This document shows, one piece after another, positions 51,305 through 61,079 of a DNA stretch of 64,000 nucleotides. The DNA is from Apibacter raozihei (GTDB lineage: Bacteria > Bacteroidota > Bacteroidia > Flavobacteriales > Weeksellaceae): positions 1,116,001 to 1,180,000 of the forward strand of contig NZ_CP034930.1 in assembly GCF_004014855.1 (NCBI RefSeq), in the 5' to 3' direction. Made by a program: the position numbers and the translations under genes. The notes beneath the pieces were generated by a model. It saw only the letters and a list, made by a program, of their open reading frames with translations. It searched no databases and was not told the DNA's origin. The first letter of the stretch is position 1; each line of letters opens with the position of its first letter.

Positions 51305-52408
51305 ATGAATATAAAAATAAGTTCAGGGTTTAAAGAAAATTTAAAAAGTCTAGTAGAATTTAAAAAAACTGAAAGAAAATGGCATTTGCCGGTTTTAGCA
51401 GCATTTTGTGTGGGTGTACCTCTGTTATCGGGGCTTTTTATGAATCAGGTTGCTAATGGTATCTTAGCAAGTATATCCGGTTTGGTAGTGTTATATTTAC
51501 CGCAGACCGCAATAGCTAATAGAATGACAACTCTAATGATATGTTCGTTCGGATTTGTAGTTTCATTTTTCGCAGGGCTTATTTTTAGTTTCAATCCTTG
51601 GGTAGCATCCATAACGCTGGGTCTTTATGCATCTGTAATGTATTGGATAACCAAATATTTTAGGTTAAAACCACCAGGATATTTCTTTTTTATTTTAATT
51701 GCATCCGTTGCAATATGTATGCCGTTTCAACCTGATCAAATATCGGCTAAACTGGGTATTATTACAATGGGAACTATTTCAACCTGTATGTTGGCTTTTA
51801 TATACAGTTTAATAACCCTAAAAAAATACTCAGATCGGACAGAAATAATTATTGTCAATAAAAGTTCATATTCAAATATTACAGAATCAATAATTACAGG
51901 ATTATTTATCGGGGCAGCATTAATGCTGGCTTACTGCTTAAATCTAACTAATCCCTATTGGGTGCCGGTATCTTGTGCAGCAGTAATGCAGGGTTCAACC
52001 AGCAAACATGTTTGGCAGCGAAGCCTTCACAGAATAATAGGTACATTTATAGGTATCGGATTAGCTTCTGCTCTGTTAAGTACCCATATGTCGGCAATTT
52101 CAATATGTATAAGTATAGTTATTTTACAATTTATTGTAGAAATGTTGGTGACCAGACATTATGGAGCTGCAATTATCTTCGTTACAGCTTTAACCATATT
52201 CATGGCTGAAGGTGGAAAAACAATTGATACACAACCGTCTGTGTCAATTTATGCCCGATTTCTGGATATAACTATTGGCAGTTGCATAGGTGCATTAGGG
52301 GGATGGTTTTTATATCATCAAAAACTACATAGAAATATGCATAAGCATCTTCGAAAAACAAAAATTCGACTTACTAACAGCTCAAAAAGAAAAAAAACTT
52401 ATCCGTAA
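51305..52408 (+). CDS. FUSC family membrane protein
   Basis: Inner-membrane protein of the fusaric-acid-resistance/aromatic-acid efflux superfamily. Two blocks of about five membrane segments are seen (LPVLAAFCVGVPLLSGLFM onward; then SIITGLFIGAALMLAYCL onward) with the FUSC core YWVPVSCAAVMQGSTSKHVWQRSLHRIIGTFIG. A short basic tail ends it. The 367 aa are compact. It has no adjacent HlyD or outer-membrane factor, so it is not an evident tripartite pump. Substrate unknown. Confidence 0.85.
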   Translation: MNIKISSGFKENLKSLVEFKKTERKWHLPVLAAFCVGVPLLSGLFMNQVANGILASISGLVVLYLPQTAIANRMTTLMICSFGFVVSFFAGLIFSFNPWVASITLGLYASVMYWITKYFRLKPPGYFFFILIASVAICMPFQPDQISAKLGIITMGTISTCMLAFIYSLITLKKYSDRTEIIIVNKSSYSNITESIITGLFIGAALMLAYCLNLTNPYWVPVSCAAVMQGSTSKHVWQRSLHRIIGTFIGIGLASALLSTHMSAISICISIVILQFIVEMLVTRHYGAAIIFVTALTIFMAEGGKTIDTQPSVSIYARFLDITIGSCIGALGGWFLYHQKLHRNMHKHLRKTKIRLTNSSKRKKTYP

Positions 52409-52437
52409 TATACTTCAAATTGTATGTTAGAGAATTT

Positions 52438-52498
52438 AACCACCCTTATTTTATTTAGAAGCAGTCTAAATAAAATAAGGGTGGTTTATTTTTTTTTA
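52438..52498 (+). terminator. Very long perfect terminator after FUSC gene
   Basis: A 22 bp perfect inverted repeat (52438-52459 with 52465-52486, 5 nt loop, beginning AACCACCCTTATTTTATT) is followed by TA and a run of ten or more T. The stem is unusually long for a bacterial intrinsic terminator. Confidence 0.93.
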
Positions 52499-52884
52499 AT
52501 TATTTTATAGAAGTAGATCTGTTTTAAATAGGGGGTCATACTTTTTTTAATGAAAATAAAAAAATAATGTTGAAATATTCTTAAAAAAAATCCCAAAAAA
52601 TCTTTTAATTTGTTTTATATGGTATAAAATATTATTAATATATGATATTTACATAAAATAGTGTTATTTTTTTGCTTTTTGTTTAAAAAATATTCTTGAT
52701 TTTTGATATATTTGCAGGTTGTTTGTTGGTAAATACTTTTAAATACAAATTCTGGAAATAAAATCAGCTAAATAAATCAAATATTTCAAGCTCTGAAATA
52801 TAAATCAGTATTTAATGTATAGGCACGTCACAAATAAACAAGTAGAATAATCTTATACAAACTAAAATTATCTGAATTAATAAT
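52499..52884 (+). promoter_or_regulatory. gltB upstream region with -7 box and long leader
   Basis: AT-rich gap without ORFs. A perfect -7 box TATATTTG (52707-52714) has TTTG 25 nt upstream (52678-52681), longer than normal. The transcript would start near 52721 with a leader of about 165 nt, where only a weak hairpin TTTCA-agctc-TGAAA is seen. No riboswitch is recognised. Confidence 0.5.
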
Positions 52885-55800
52885 ATGTGGAAAAAAGAAG
52901 TAATACAAAAGGGATTGTATAGCCCCGAATATGAGCATGATGTTTGTGGGGTAGGATTGATAGTTCACACTAAAGGTGTGCGTTCGCATTCAATTATTGA
53001 GAATGGGCTTCAGGTGCTGGAAAACATGACTCATAGAGGAGCAGAAAGTGCAGATAATAAAACAGGAGACGGTGCCGGTATCATGATGCAGATTCCTCAT
53101 GAATTTGTTCTTCTTCAGGGTATTGCCGTTCCCGAAAAAGGGAGATACGGATCCGGACTGGTTTTCTTTCCTAAAGAAAAAAGCGAAGAGGAAAAAGCTA
53201 AAGCTATTTTAGAAGATTTAATAAATAAAGAAAAACTTACGTTTTTAGCGTTCAGAGATGTTCCCGTCAATAGTCATATACTTGGAGAAACATCAATAGA
53301 AACCGAGCCTATAATTAAACAAATTTTTATCTCAGGAGAAGATTTTTCACAAGAACAATTAGAACTAAAACTTTATTTGTTAAGAAAAAAATATGAAAAA
53401 GCAATATTAGAAGCAGATATAAAAGATAAAAGGAGTTGTTACATTGTCAGTCTGTCCACAAGAACAATTATTTACAAAGGAATGTTGACATCTTGTCAAT
53501 TAAGGCAATATTTCCCTGATTTGTTACATCCCAACTTTACAAGCGCAATAGCATTGGTTCACTCAAGGTTTAGTACAAATACATTCCCTACCTGGGATTT
53601 AGCTCAGCCTTTTCGCCTCGTAGGGCATAACGGTGAAATCAATACGATTAAAGGTAATCGTTTATGGATGGAGGCAAGAGAAAGCGTACTTAAATCCGAA
53701 AAAATCGGAGAAATAAAAGATATTTGGCCTATTGTACAACAAGGAATGAGTGATAGTGCATCCTTTGATAATGTATTAGAATTTCTGGTAATGTCTGGAA
53801 AATCTCTTCCTCACGCATTGGCAATGATGATTCCAGAATCATGGAACGATAAAAATCCTATTTCTTCAGATCTTAAAGCTTTTTACGAATATCATAGTAT
53901 TTTAATGGAGCCATGGGATGGGCCTGCAACTATTTTATTTAGTGATGGTAGATATGCCGGCGGACTGCTCGATAGAAATGGATTACGTCCGGCAAGATAT
54001 TTAATAACCCATAAAGATGTAATGGTTGTAGCGTCAGAAACAGGAGTATTACACTTTGATCCTTCTGAAATTAGAGAAAAAGGCCGGTTAAGACCTGGGA
54101 AAATGCTGATGGTAGACATTGAAGAAGGAACTATTAAATATGATAAAGAATTAAAAGAAAATTTAGCCAAAGCTTACCCATATAAAAGATGGCTAGGTAA
54201 AAACAGAATATCTCTCGATGGTATAAGTTCTGGAAGATCTGTTAAATATGAGTTGGATAATTTAGAAACAAAACTTTCCGCTTTCAGGTATTATAGAGAG
54301 GATATTGAAAAATTATTAATACCCATGGCTGTAGATGGGAAAGAACCTATTGGTTCTATGGGAAATGATACTCCTATAGCGGTTTTGTCAAAAGAACCCA
54401 ACCAGTTATTCAATTATTTCAGACAGCATTTTGCACAGGTTACTAATCCTCCTATTGATCCTATAAGAGAGGAATTGGTAATGTCTTTGGCCGGGTATAT
54501 AGGTTCATTACATAAAAATATTTTGGAGCCAATGCCGGAACATTGTAAAATGGTAGGATTGGCCTATCCTATAATTACGAATAAAGAGCTTGATTTACTT
54601 TTACATCTTGATTATAAAGGTTTTAAGTCTTCAGTTATTCCTATGACATTCTCGCCTGATGATCATTCACCTACGAAAGGATTAGAGGAAGGATTAGAAA
54701 TAGTTTGTAAAAAAGTTGAAGAAGCTGTAGATGGTGGAAGTAATTACATTATTTTAAGTGATCGTACTGCAAGTCTGAAAGAAATAGCTATTCCTTCACT
54801 ATTAGCAGTTTCAGCTGTACACCATTATCTGGTAAACAAAAGGAAAAGAATGCAGGTTGATTTGGTTATAGAATCTGCCGAACCCCGGGAAGTTATGCAT
54901 TTTGCCTTGCTGTTTGGGTATGGCGCAAATGCAGTTAATCCGTATTTGTCATTTGCCGTTTTAGATAGTCTGGTGAAAAGAGGAGAAATTCAGATGATGT
55001 TTCCTACAGCGGAAAAAAATTATATGAAATCTATTCATAAAGGTCTTCTTAAAGTGCTTTCTAAAATGGGGATTTCAACCCTGAAAAGTTACATAGGTGC
55101 ACAAGTATTTGAAGCTGTAGGAATTAATACAGGTGTATTGAGTACTTATTTTGGTAATACAGTCTCAAAAATCGAAGGAATTGATTTAGGAGATATTGCA
55201 GAAGATGCAATACAGGCATTTAATAAAGCATATAAAGAAAATTATAATTCCACATTTTATGAAAATTTAGGATTTTATTCTTGGAGAAAAGATAAAGAAG
55301 CGCATGCTTGGAATCCCGAGACCATAGCTAAACTACAGATAGCTACCAGAACTGGCGATTATAGCAAATTTAAAGAGTTTACCCGTGAGGTCGATTATAA
55401 AACCAATAAAATATTTATTCGTGACTTTTTTGATTTCAAGTCCAATCAACCCGTAGATATAAGCGAAGTAGAACCGGCATCTTCCATAATGAAACGGTTT
55501 GTAACGGGAGCTATGTCCTTTGGCTCTATTAGCAAAGAAGCCCATGAAGCCATGGCGGTTGCTATGAATACAATTGGAGGAAAAAGTAATACAGGAGAAG
55601 GAGGAGAGCTGGCAGAACGTTTTGCTACAAATGCGCGCTCAGCTATCAAGCAGGTAGCTTCCGGACGTTTTGGAGTTACCACGGAATATTTGGTAAATGC
55701 AGATGAAATTCAAATTAAAGTTGCTCAGGGAGCAAAACCAGGAGAAGGAGGACAGTTACCGGGTTTTAAAGTGGATAATGTTATTGCTAAGACCAGACAT

Positions 55801-57387
55801 TCCATACCGGGTATATCCCTAATATCTCCGCCACCCCATCACGATATATACTCAATTGAAGACTTAGCACAGTTAATTTATGATTTGAAAAATGTAAATC
55901 CCAGAGCTATAATAAGTGTTAAGTTAGTATCAGAAAGTGGAGTAGGAACCATTGCAGCAGGAGTAGCTAAAGCAAAAGCAGATTTAATTTTAATCAGTGG
56001 TTGCGACGGAGGTACCGGAGCCAGCCCTTTAAGTTCTATTAAACATGCAGGCTTACCATTAGAAATAGGTTTAGCAGAAGCTCAGCAGACTTTGGTACTT
56101 AATAACTTAAGAGGTAATATTCGATTACAGGCTGACGGACAAATTAAAACAGGGAAAGATATTTTAGTAGCGGCTATGCTAGGTGCTGAAGAATTTGGAT
56201 TTGCTACAAGTGCCCTGATAATTTTAGGTTGTGTTATGATGAGAAAATGTCACTTAAATACCTGTCCGGTAGGGGTTGCTACACAAAATGAAGCACTAAG
56301 AGCCAAGTTTAAAGGGAAAAGTGACTATCTAATCAATTTCTTTAATTTCCTTGCGGAAGAAGTCCGGGAACATCTGGCTGCACTAGGATTTAAAAGATTG
56401 GAAGATGTTGTTGGACGAGCAGATCTTTTATATGCTAAAAAAGAAGGTATAAATACTCGTCAGGAAAAATTAGATTTTTCAAGAATACTTTACTATCCAC
56501 AAGAGAATAAAAACTCAATACGTCAGGCAATACTTCAGGATCATAAAATTGATAAAGTATTAGACAGGGAACTTATAGAAATTTGTCATCCCGCAATTGA
56601 TAAAGCCATGCCGGTTTCGCTTACCCATGCTATTAAAAATACGGATAGAACCGTAGGATCTATGCTTTCCGGTGAAATTGCCAGAAAATATGGCAACCAG
56701 GGCCTTCCGGAAAATACGATATGTTGTTCATTTAAAGGATCAGCAGGACAAAGTTTCGGAGCTTTTTTATCCAGAGGAGTTACATTTACATTAAAAGGAG
56801 ATGCTAATGATTATTTAGGAAAAGGGCTTTCAGGAGGAAGAATTATATTATTACCCCCAGGTTCATCCAACTTCAGACCTGAAAGTAACATAATAGCTGG
56901 AAATACACTTTTATACGGAGCAACATCAGGAGAAGTTTACATAAACGGACAGGTAGGAGAAAGATTTTGTGTGAGAAACAGTGGAGCTATTGCAGTAGTT
57001 GAAGGTGCAGGAGATCATTGCTGTGAATATATGACCGGAGGTAGAACCGTAGTATTAGGTAAAACCGGAAGAAACTTTGCCGCTGGAATGAGTGGTGGAA
57101 TCGCTTACGTCTATGACATAGATGGTGATTTTGACTATTACTGTAACATGGAAATGGTGGAGTTGTCTTTAATTGAAGATTCGTCAGATAATCGGGAACT
57201 ACAAAATCTGATAACCACACATTATGAACATACTCAAAGTCCTATAGCCCGAAGAATTCTGGATAATTGGAACGAAGAGGTTAATCGCTTTATAAAAGTA
57301 ATGCCGATTGAATACAAAAGGGTATTACAGGAAGAAAAGATGAAAGCAATTAATGAAAAAATTTCAAAAGTAGAATACGATTATTAA
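52885..57387 (+). CDS. gltB: Glutamate synthase large subunit
   Basis: NAD(P)H-dependent GOGAT subunit that makes two glutamates from glutamine and 2-oxoglutarate. The N-terminal class II glutamine amidotransferase nucleophile is Cys21 (CGVG), exposed by removal of a 20-residue propeptide. The central and FMN domains include GGKSNTGEGGE and SGCDGGTGASPL. The 3Fe-4S cysteines are C-x5-C-x4-C in CVMMRKCHLNTC. The C-terminal GXGXG beta-helix domain has GGRTVVLGKTGRNFAAGMSGG. The 1500 aa are full length. gltD follows after 17 nt. Confidence 0.98.
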   Translation: MWKKEVIQKGLYSPEYEHDVCGVGLIVHTKGVRSHSIIENGLQVLENMTHRGAESADNKTGDGAGIMMQIPHEFVLLQGIAVPEKGRYGSGLVFFPKEKSEEEKAKAILEDLINKEKLTFLAFRDVPVNSHILGETSIETEPIIKQIFISGEDFSQEQLELKLYLLRKKYEKAILEADIKDKRSCYIVSLSTRTIIYKGMLTSCQLRQYFPDLLHPNFTSAIALVHSRFSTNTFPTWDLAQPFRLVGHNGEINTIKGNRLWMEARESVLKSEKIGEIKDIWPIVQQGMSDSASFDNVLEFLVMSGKSLPHALAMMIPESWNDKNPISSDLKAFYEYHSILMEPWDGPATILFSDGRYAGGLLDRNGLRPARYLITHKDVMVVASETGVLHFDPSEIREKGRLRPGKMLMVDIEEGTIKYDKELKENLAKAYPYKRWLGKNRISLDGISSGRSVKYELDNLETKLSAFRYYREDIEKLLIPMAVDGKEPIGSMGNDTPIAVLSKEPNQLFNYFRQHFAQVTNPPIDPIREELVMSLAGYIGSLHKNILEPMPEHCKMVGLAYPIITNKELDLLLHLDYKGFKSSVIPMTFSPDDHSPTKGLEEGLEIVCKKVEEAVDGGSNYIILSDRTASLKEIAIPSLLAVSAVHHYLVNKRKRMQVDLVIESAEPREVMHFALLFGYGANAVNPYLSFAVLDSLVKRGEIQMMFPTAEKNYMKSIHKGLLKVLSKMGISTLKSYIGAQVFEAVGINTGVLSTYFGNTVSKIEGIDLGDIAEDAIQAFNKAYKENYNSTFYENLGFYSWRKDKEAHAWNPETIAKLQIATRTGDYSKFKEFTREVDYKTNKIFIRDFFDFKSNQPVDISEVEPASSIMKRFVTGAMSFGSISKEAHEAMAVAMNTIGGKSNTGEGGELAERFATNARSAIKQVASGRFGVTTEYLVNADEIQIKVAQGAKPGEGGQLPGFKVDNVIAKTRHSIPGISLISPPPHHDIYSIEDLAQLIYDLKNVNPRAIISVKLVSESGVGTIAAGVAKAKADLILISGCDGGTGASPLSSIKHAGLPLEIGLAEAQQTLVLNNLRGNIRLQADGQIKTGKDILVAAMLGAEEFGFATSALIILGCVMMRKCHLNTCPVGVATQNEALRAKFKGKSDYLINFFNFLAEEVREHLAALGFKRLEDVVGRADLLYAKKEGINTRQEKLDFSRILYYPQENKNSIRQAILQDHKIDKVLDRELIEICHPAIDKAMPVSLTHAIKNTDRTVGSMLSGEIARKYGNQGLPENTICCSFKGSAGQSFGAFLSRGVTFTLKGDANDYLGKGLSGGRIILLPPGSSNFRPESNIIAGNTLLYGATSGEVYINGQVGERFCVRNSGAIAVVEGAGDHCCEYMTGGRTVVLGKTGRNFAAGMSGGIAYVYDIDGDFDYYCNMEMVELSLIEDSSDNRELQNLITTHYEHTQSPIARRILDNWNEEVNRFIKVMPIEYKRVLQEEKMKAINEKISKVEYDY

Positions 57388-57404
57388 GATAAGAGAAAAT
57401 AAAA

Positions 57405-58826
57405 ATGGGAAATCCTAAAGCATTTTTAACAGTATATAGAAAAGAAGCCGGTTATCGTCCAAAACATGAAAGGATTTTAGATTATGGCGAAGTAGAGCAG
57501 ACATTAAACACAGAAGATCGCCTGTTGCAGGCATCACGATGTATGGACTGCGGAGTTCCTTTTTGCCAGTATGGTTGTCCATTAGGAAATAAAATGCCTG
57601 AATGGCAGGATTTTATTTATAAAGGAAATTGGAAGAGAGCAGCACATAGTTTACAGTCTACTAATGATTTTCCCGAATTTACGGGAAGGGTATGTCCTGC
57701 GCCCTGTGAAAAAACCTGTGTATTAGCCATTGATGATTCACCGGTTACTATTCGGGAGAATGAAGCAGCAGTAATGGAACATGCGTATTCCGAAGGACAT
57801 ATGAAACCTCAGCCTCCATTGGAAAGAACAGGCAAAAGAGTTGCCGTCATAGGGTCAGGGCCGGCAGGAATGGCAGTAGCCAATCAATTAAATAAAAAAG
57901 GACATATGGTAACTGTTTTTGAAAAAGAAAATAGTATAGGTGGACTTTTGAGATATGGTATTCCTGATTTTAAACTCAATAAAAATATTGTACAAAGAAG
58001 GGTTGAGCTAATGAAAGAGGAAGGAGTTGAATTTGTGACCAATACCGAAGTAGGGAAAGATATTAAAAGTTCTGAACTAGTTGCTCAGTTTGATGCGGTT
58101 TGTATAGCTATAGGTTCTCAGGTGCCTAGAAATCTTTCCATTGAAGGAAGAGAGCTGGAGGGGGTTTACTATGCTATGGAGTACTTAACTATGCAAAATA
58201 AGCTTATTGCCGGAGAAATGGTTCCTGATGAGCAATTAATTAATGCAAAAGGTAAAAATGTATTAGTAATAGGAGGAGGAGATACCGGATCAGATTGTAT
58301 CGGTACGGCAAACAGGCAAGGAGCAGCTAATGTAATCCAGATTGAAATTTTACCTAAGCCCAAAGAACTTAAAGAAGTTGAACATAGATGGCCGATTCCT
58401 TTTCCGGTTTATCTTAAAACCTCATCTTCTCACTTAGAAGGTAGCAACAGACGATGGGCACTAAATACCAAAAGATTTATTGGAGAAAACGGAAAGCTAA
58501 CAGGTGTAGAACTTGTTGAAGTAGAATGGGGGAAAGATGAGACCGGAAGAATGATGCTAAATGAGACCGGAAACTCAGAAACTTTGAAAGTTGATTTGGT
58601 TTTTTTAGCCTTAGGATTTGTTCACCCTATACAGGAAGGATTTTTAGAAGAAATGGAAATCATTATGAATGAAAGAAAAAATATTCATACGGATGAGTTA
58701 AGAAAAACTAGTGTTGATAAAGTGTTTGCTGCCGGAGATTGTGTCAGTGGGCAATCTTTAGTAGTATCCAGTATTGCTCATGCAAGAAAGACAGCTGAGC
58801 ATATCGATCAGTTTTTAAAAAGCTAA
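57405..58826 (+). CDS. gltD: Glutamate synthase small subunit
   Basis: Supplies electrons from NAD(P)H to GltB. N-terminal cysteine motifs RCMDCGVPFCQYGCP and CPAPCEKTCV bind 4Fe-4S clusters. The FAD site is VIGSGPAGMAVANQL, the NAD(P) site VIGGGDTGSDCIG, and the C-terminal FAD motif VFAAGDCVSGQSLVV. The 473 aa are standard. Operon with gltB; strong terminator follows. Confidence 0.97.
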   Translation: MGNPKAFLTVYRKEAGYRPKHERILDYGEVEQTLNTEDRLLQASRCMDCGVPFCQYGCPLGNKMPEWQDFIYKGNWKRAAHSLQSTNDFPEFTGRVCPAPCEKTCVLAIDDSPVTIRENEAAVMEHAYSEGHMKPQPPLERTGKRVAVIGSGPAGMAVANQLNKKGHMVTVFEKENSIGGLLRYGIPDFKLNKNIVQRRVELMKEEGVEFVTNTEVGKDIKSSELVAQFDAVCIAIGSQVPRNLSIEGRELEGVYYAMEYLTMQNKLIAGEMVPDEQLINAKGKNVLVIGGGDTGSDCIGTANRQGAANVIQIEILPKPKELKEVEHRWPIPFPVYLKTSSSHLEGSNRRWALNTKRFIGENGKLTGVELVEVEWGKDETGRMMLNETGNSETLKVDLVFLALGFVHPIQEGFLEEMEIIMNERKNIHTDELRKTSVDKVFAAGDCVSGQSLVVSSIAHARKTAEHIDQFLKS

Positions 58827-58863
58827 ATCCTTAAAATTTAATTTTATTCTACAGAAATTATTT

Positions 58864-58900
58864 TACTGGCAGTTATATTTTATAACTGCCAGTATTTTTT
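58864..58900 (+). terminator. Terminator of gltBD
   Basis: A 14 bp perfect stem (TACTGGCAGTTATA with TATAACTGCCAGTA) then six T. A -7 box TATTTTTG for the next gene (58900-58907) begins at its edge. Confidence 0.93.
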
Positions 58901-58930
58901 ATTTTTGCATCTAATTAGATACAATATTCA

Positions 58931-59848
58931 GTGATTGCAAAAGGAAAAGAAATTAGATATCATTTACTGGCTTTAATAACAGCTGTAATTTGGGGAACTA
59001 CATTAATATCAACTAAGATTTTAATATATAACGGATTGACGCCAACTGAAATATTTTTTTTTAGATTTTTAATGGCTTATCTCTGTATATGGTTCTTTTC
59101 TCCCAAAAAATTTTTATCAGAAAACTGGAAAGATGAATTTTATTTCGGGCTATTAGGTCTTTTCGGAGGATCGTTATATTTTATAACAGAAAATATGGCA
59201 TTAGGAATAACTCAGGCTTCCAATGTTTCTCTCATTTTATGTACAGCTCCTTTACTTACAGCTCTTTTGTCTTTTTTAATCAATAGAAAAAACGAAAAAC
59301 CAACCACCAAACTCATATATGGTTCATTACTGGCTATTATTGGAGTAACTTTAGTAATTTTTAATGGTAGCTTTATATTAAAATTAAATCCTTTGGGTGA
59401 TTTTTTAACTGTTGCGGCAGCTTTTTCCTGGGCCTTTTATAGTCTGATTTTAAGAAAAATGGAAAATAGATATCCTATATTATTTATCACAAGGAAAGTC
59501 TTTTTTTACGGAATTATAACTCTTGTTCCCTTTTTTATATACGAGCCTATTAGCATTGATTTAAAAATTTTATTTAGACCTGTAGTTTATATAAATTTAT
59601 TGTTTTTAGGAATTATAGCCTCCATGCTATGTTTTTTCATGTGGAATACAGCAGTTAAAAATTTGGGAGTTATCCGAACATCTAATTATATTTATATAGT
59701 GCCTTTAGTTACTTTGATAACTTCTGCCGCAATTTTAGGCGAAAAAATAACCCAGATAGCAATTGCAGGTTCTATCTGTATATTAGCGGGTGTTTATCTG
59801 GCAGAGAATGGAGTTAAAATAAAATACGTACGGAAGAAGGTAAAATAA
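58931..59848 (+). CDS. EamA family (DMT) transporter
   Basis: Ten-helix drug/metabolite transporter with two EamA repeats. Typical motifs are AVIWGTTLISTKI, LTPTEIFFFRF and, at the second repeat, AAAFSWAFYSLILRKM and LGEKITQIAIAGSICILAGVYL. The 305 aa are complete. The GTG start at 58931 is 24 nt after a -7 box (TATTTTTG). The substrate cannot be inferred. A PnuC-type gene follows after 5 nt, so the two transporters form an operon. Confidence 0.88.
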   Translation: MIAKGKEIRYHLLALITAVIWGTTLISTKILIYNGLTPTEIFFFRFLMAYLCIWFFSPKKFLSENWKDEFYFGLLGLFGGSLYFITENMALGITQASNVSLILCTAPLLTALLSFLINRKNEKPTTKLIYGSLLAIIGVTLVIFNGSFILKLNPLGDFLTVAAAFSWAFYSLILRKMENRYPILFITRKVFFYGIITLVPFFIYEPISIDLKILFRPVVYINLLFLGIIASMLCFFMWNTAVKNLGVIRTSNYIYIVPLVTLITSAAILGEKITQIAIAGSICILAGVYLAENGVKIKYVRKKVK

Positions 59849-59853
59849 AATGT

Positions 59854-60564
59854 ATGGAAACAAAAAATAGAAATCATTATTTATCTTTAGAGAAAATTTT
59901 CAGAATTCTATGGTATGCAGTTGCCTTTGGAATTACCTTATATTTAGGCTGGGAGATGTGGGAAACCGGGAAACAGCCTTTCACGGCAGTCTGTATTTTT
60001 GTTCTTACCGTATTTTTAGGGTATATGTGTGTAAGTGTTTTAGTAGGGCGTTCACCCATATGGTCAAACGTATTAGGTATGTCTGCCAATGTAGGAGAAA
60101 TTTACACTCAGTATTTATTTGGTAATTTAGGATTAGCTGCAAGTAGCTTATATTACTTTATTACTCATATCTTAGGTTTAAGTCTCTGGACCCAAAAGAA
60201 AAATCAGGATAGGCAAGGCAAGGTTAAAATATCAAAAATTAATTATACAAGTCTTGTTCTAACTATCTTGTTCTGTGTACTAGGAGTATTAATTATGTAT
60301 TTCTGTGGAGAAACAATTATAGGCAAAGAAACCAGTTTCTGGTTATTTATATTAAATTGTATAGCCTTTGTCATTGGAGTGTCTGCACAGTTCACTATGA
60401 TCATGAGGCAACCCTTTTCCTGGATTCTTTGGTCTGTAAGTAATCTCATATGGTTTACCGTTAACCTACTCTCCCATAATTATATTTTCGCCGTTCAGTC
60501 GGTATTATATGAAATCAATGCCTTAATTGGGGTTTATAAATGGTATAAAGAATCCGGAAAATAA
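59854..60564 (+). CDS. PnuC-type nicotinamide nucleoside transporter
   Basis: Membrane protein of the PnuC family (vitamin B3 precursor uptake). About seven hydrophobic segments are present. The family-typical aromatic and Asn-rich C-terminal part is seen in QPFSWILWSVSNLIWFTVNL and VLYEINALIGVYKWYK. WSNVLGMSANVGEIYTQYLFG is the corresponding motif in the first half. The 236 aa fit. No NadR or NrtR neighbour is present, so transport of nicotinamide riboside versus another vitamin is open. It overlaps nothing and follows the EamA gene by 5 nt. Confidence 0.82.
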   Translation: METKNRNHYLSLEKIFRILWYAVAFGITLYLGWEMWETGKQPFTAVCIFVLTVFLGYMCVSVLVGRSPIWSNVLGMSANVGEIYTQYLFGNLGLAASSLYYFITHILGLSLWTQKKNQDRQGKVKISKINYTSLVLTILFCVLGVLIMYFCGETIIGKETSFWLFILNCIAFVIGVSAQFTMIMRQPFSWILWSVSNLIWFTVNLLSHNYIFAVQSVLYEINALIGVYKWYKESGK

Positions 60565-60715
60565 ATTTTTATTGTTAAAGTTTATTTCAGATTTTATATC
60601 TAAACAATTTATATTGAAAAGAATGTAATTAATTTTATGTTTACTGCGTTTAAAAACAATTTAGAAATTAATTAAATTTAGTATTTTTATAAAATAATAG
60701 TAATAAATTATAATT

Positions 60716-61072
60716 ATGAGTTTTTTTTTAAATAATAAAATTACTTCTTCTATAGCATTTGTGCACATCTATAAATGTTCCTCAGCAAGCGATTTGGAAA
60801 ACACCATAGATCTGGCTTTAAGAGGTGAAAAATACAAAAAAGTTGACAGTGCAAAAGGTTTGGTATATGTTAAAGGAGATCGGGTATTACGACTCTTATT
60901 TGGAGCATTTGTAAAGTATTTTAAATTTAAGGTTCTTATAAAACCCGAGGGAGAAAACACTTATTCTGTTGCAGTATCCTCTGTATCCAGCGGATTTTCA
61001 GGAGGTGTTATCGGAGTAAGTCAAATTAGGACGGAAACACAGAAATTAGAAAAGCTCTTTCAGAATATTTGA
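60716..61072 (+). CDS. Small protein of unknown function
   Basis: I do not recognise this 118-residue protein. It has no signal peptide. It looks alpha/beta, with SIAFVHIYKCSSASDLENTIDLALRGEKYKKVDSAKGLVYVKGDRVLRLLFGAF, then a beta-rich end (FKVLIKPEGENTYSVAVSSVSSGFSGG). The composition matches its neighbours and the frame is clean, so it is probably real. It converges with rlmN, 7 nt between stops. A -7-like box TATTTTTA lies in the upstream gap. Confidence 0.65.
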   Translation: MSFFLNNKITSSIAFVHIYKCSSASDLENTIDLALRGEKYKKVDSAKGLVYVKGDRVLRLLFGAFVKYFKFKVLIKPEGENTYSVAVSSVSSGFSGGVIGVSQIRTETQKLEKLFQNI

Positions 61073-61079
61073 TATAACT

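Noticed and set aside
52438-52486. 22 bp inverted repeat as transposon end or integration site
   Set aside because: It sits right after a gene, has a tiny loop and a long T tract, so it is an intrinsic terminator; no transposase is nearby.
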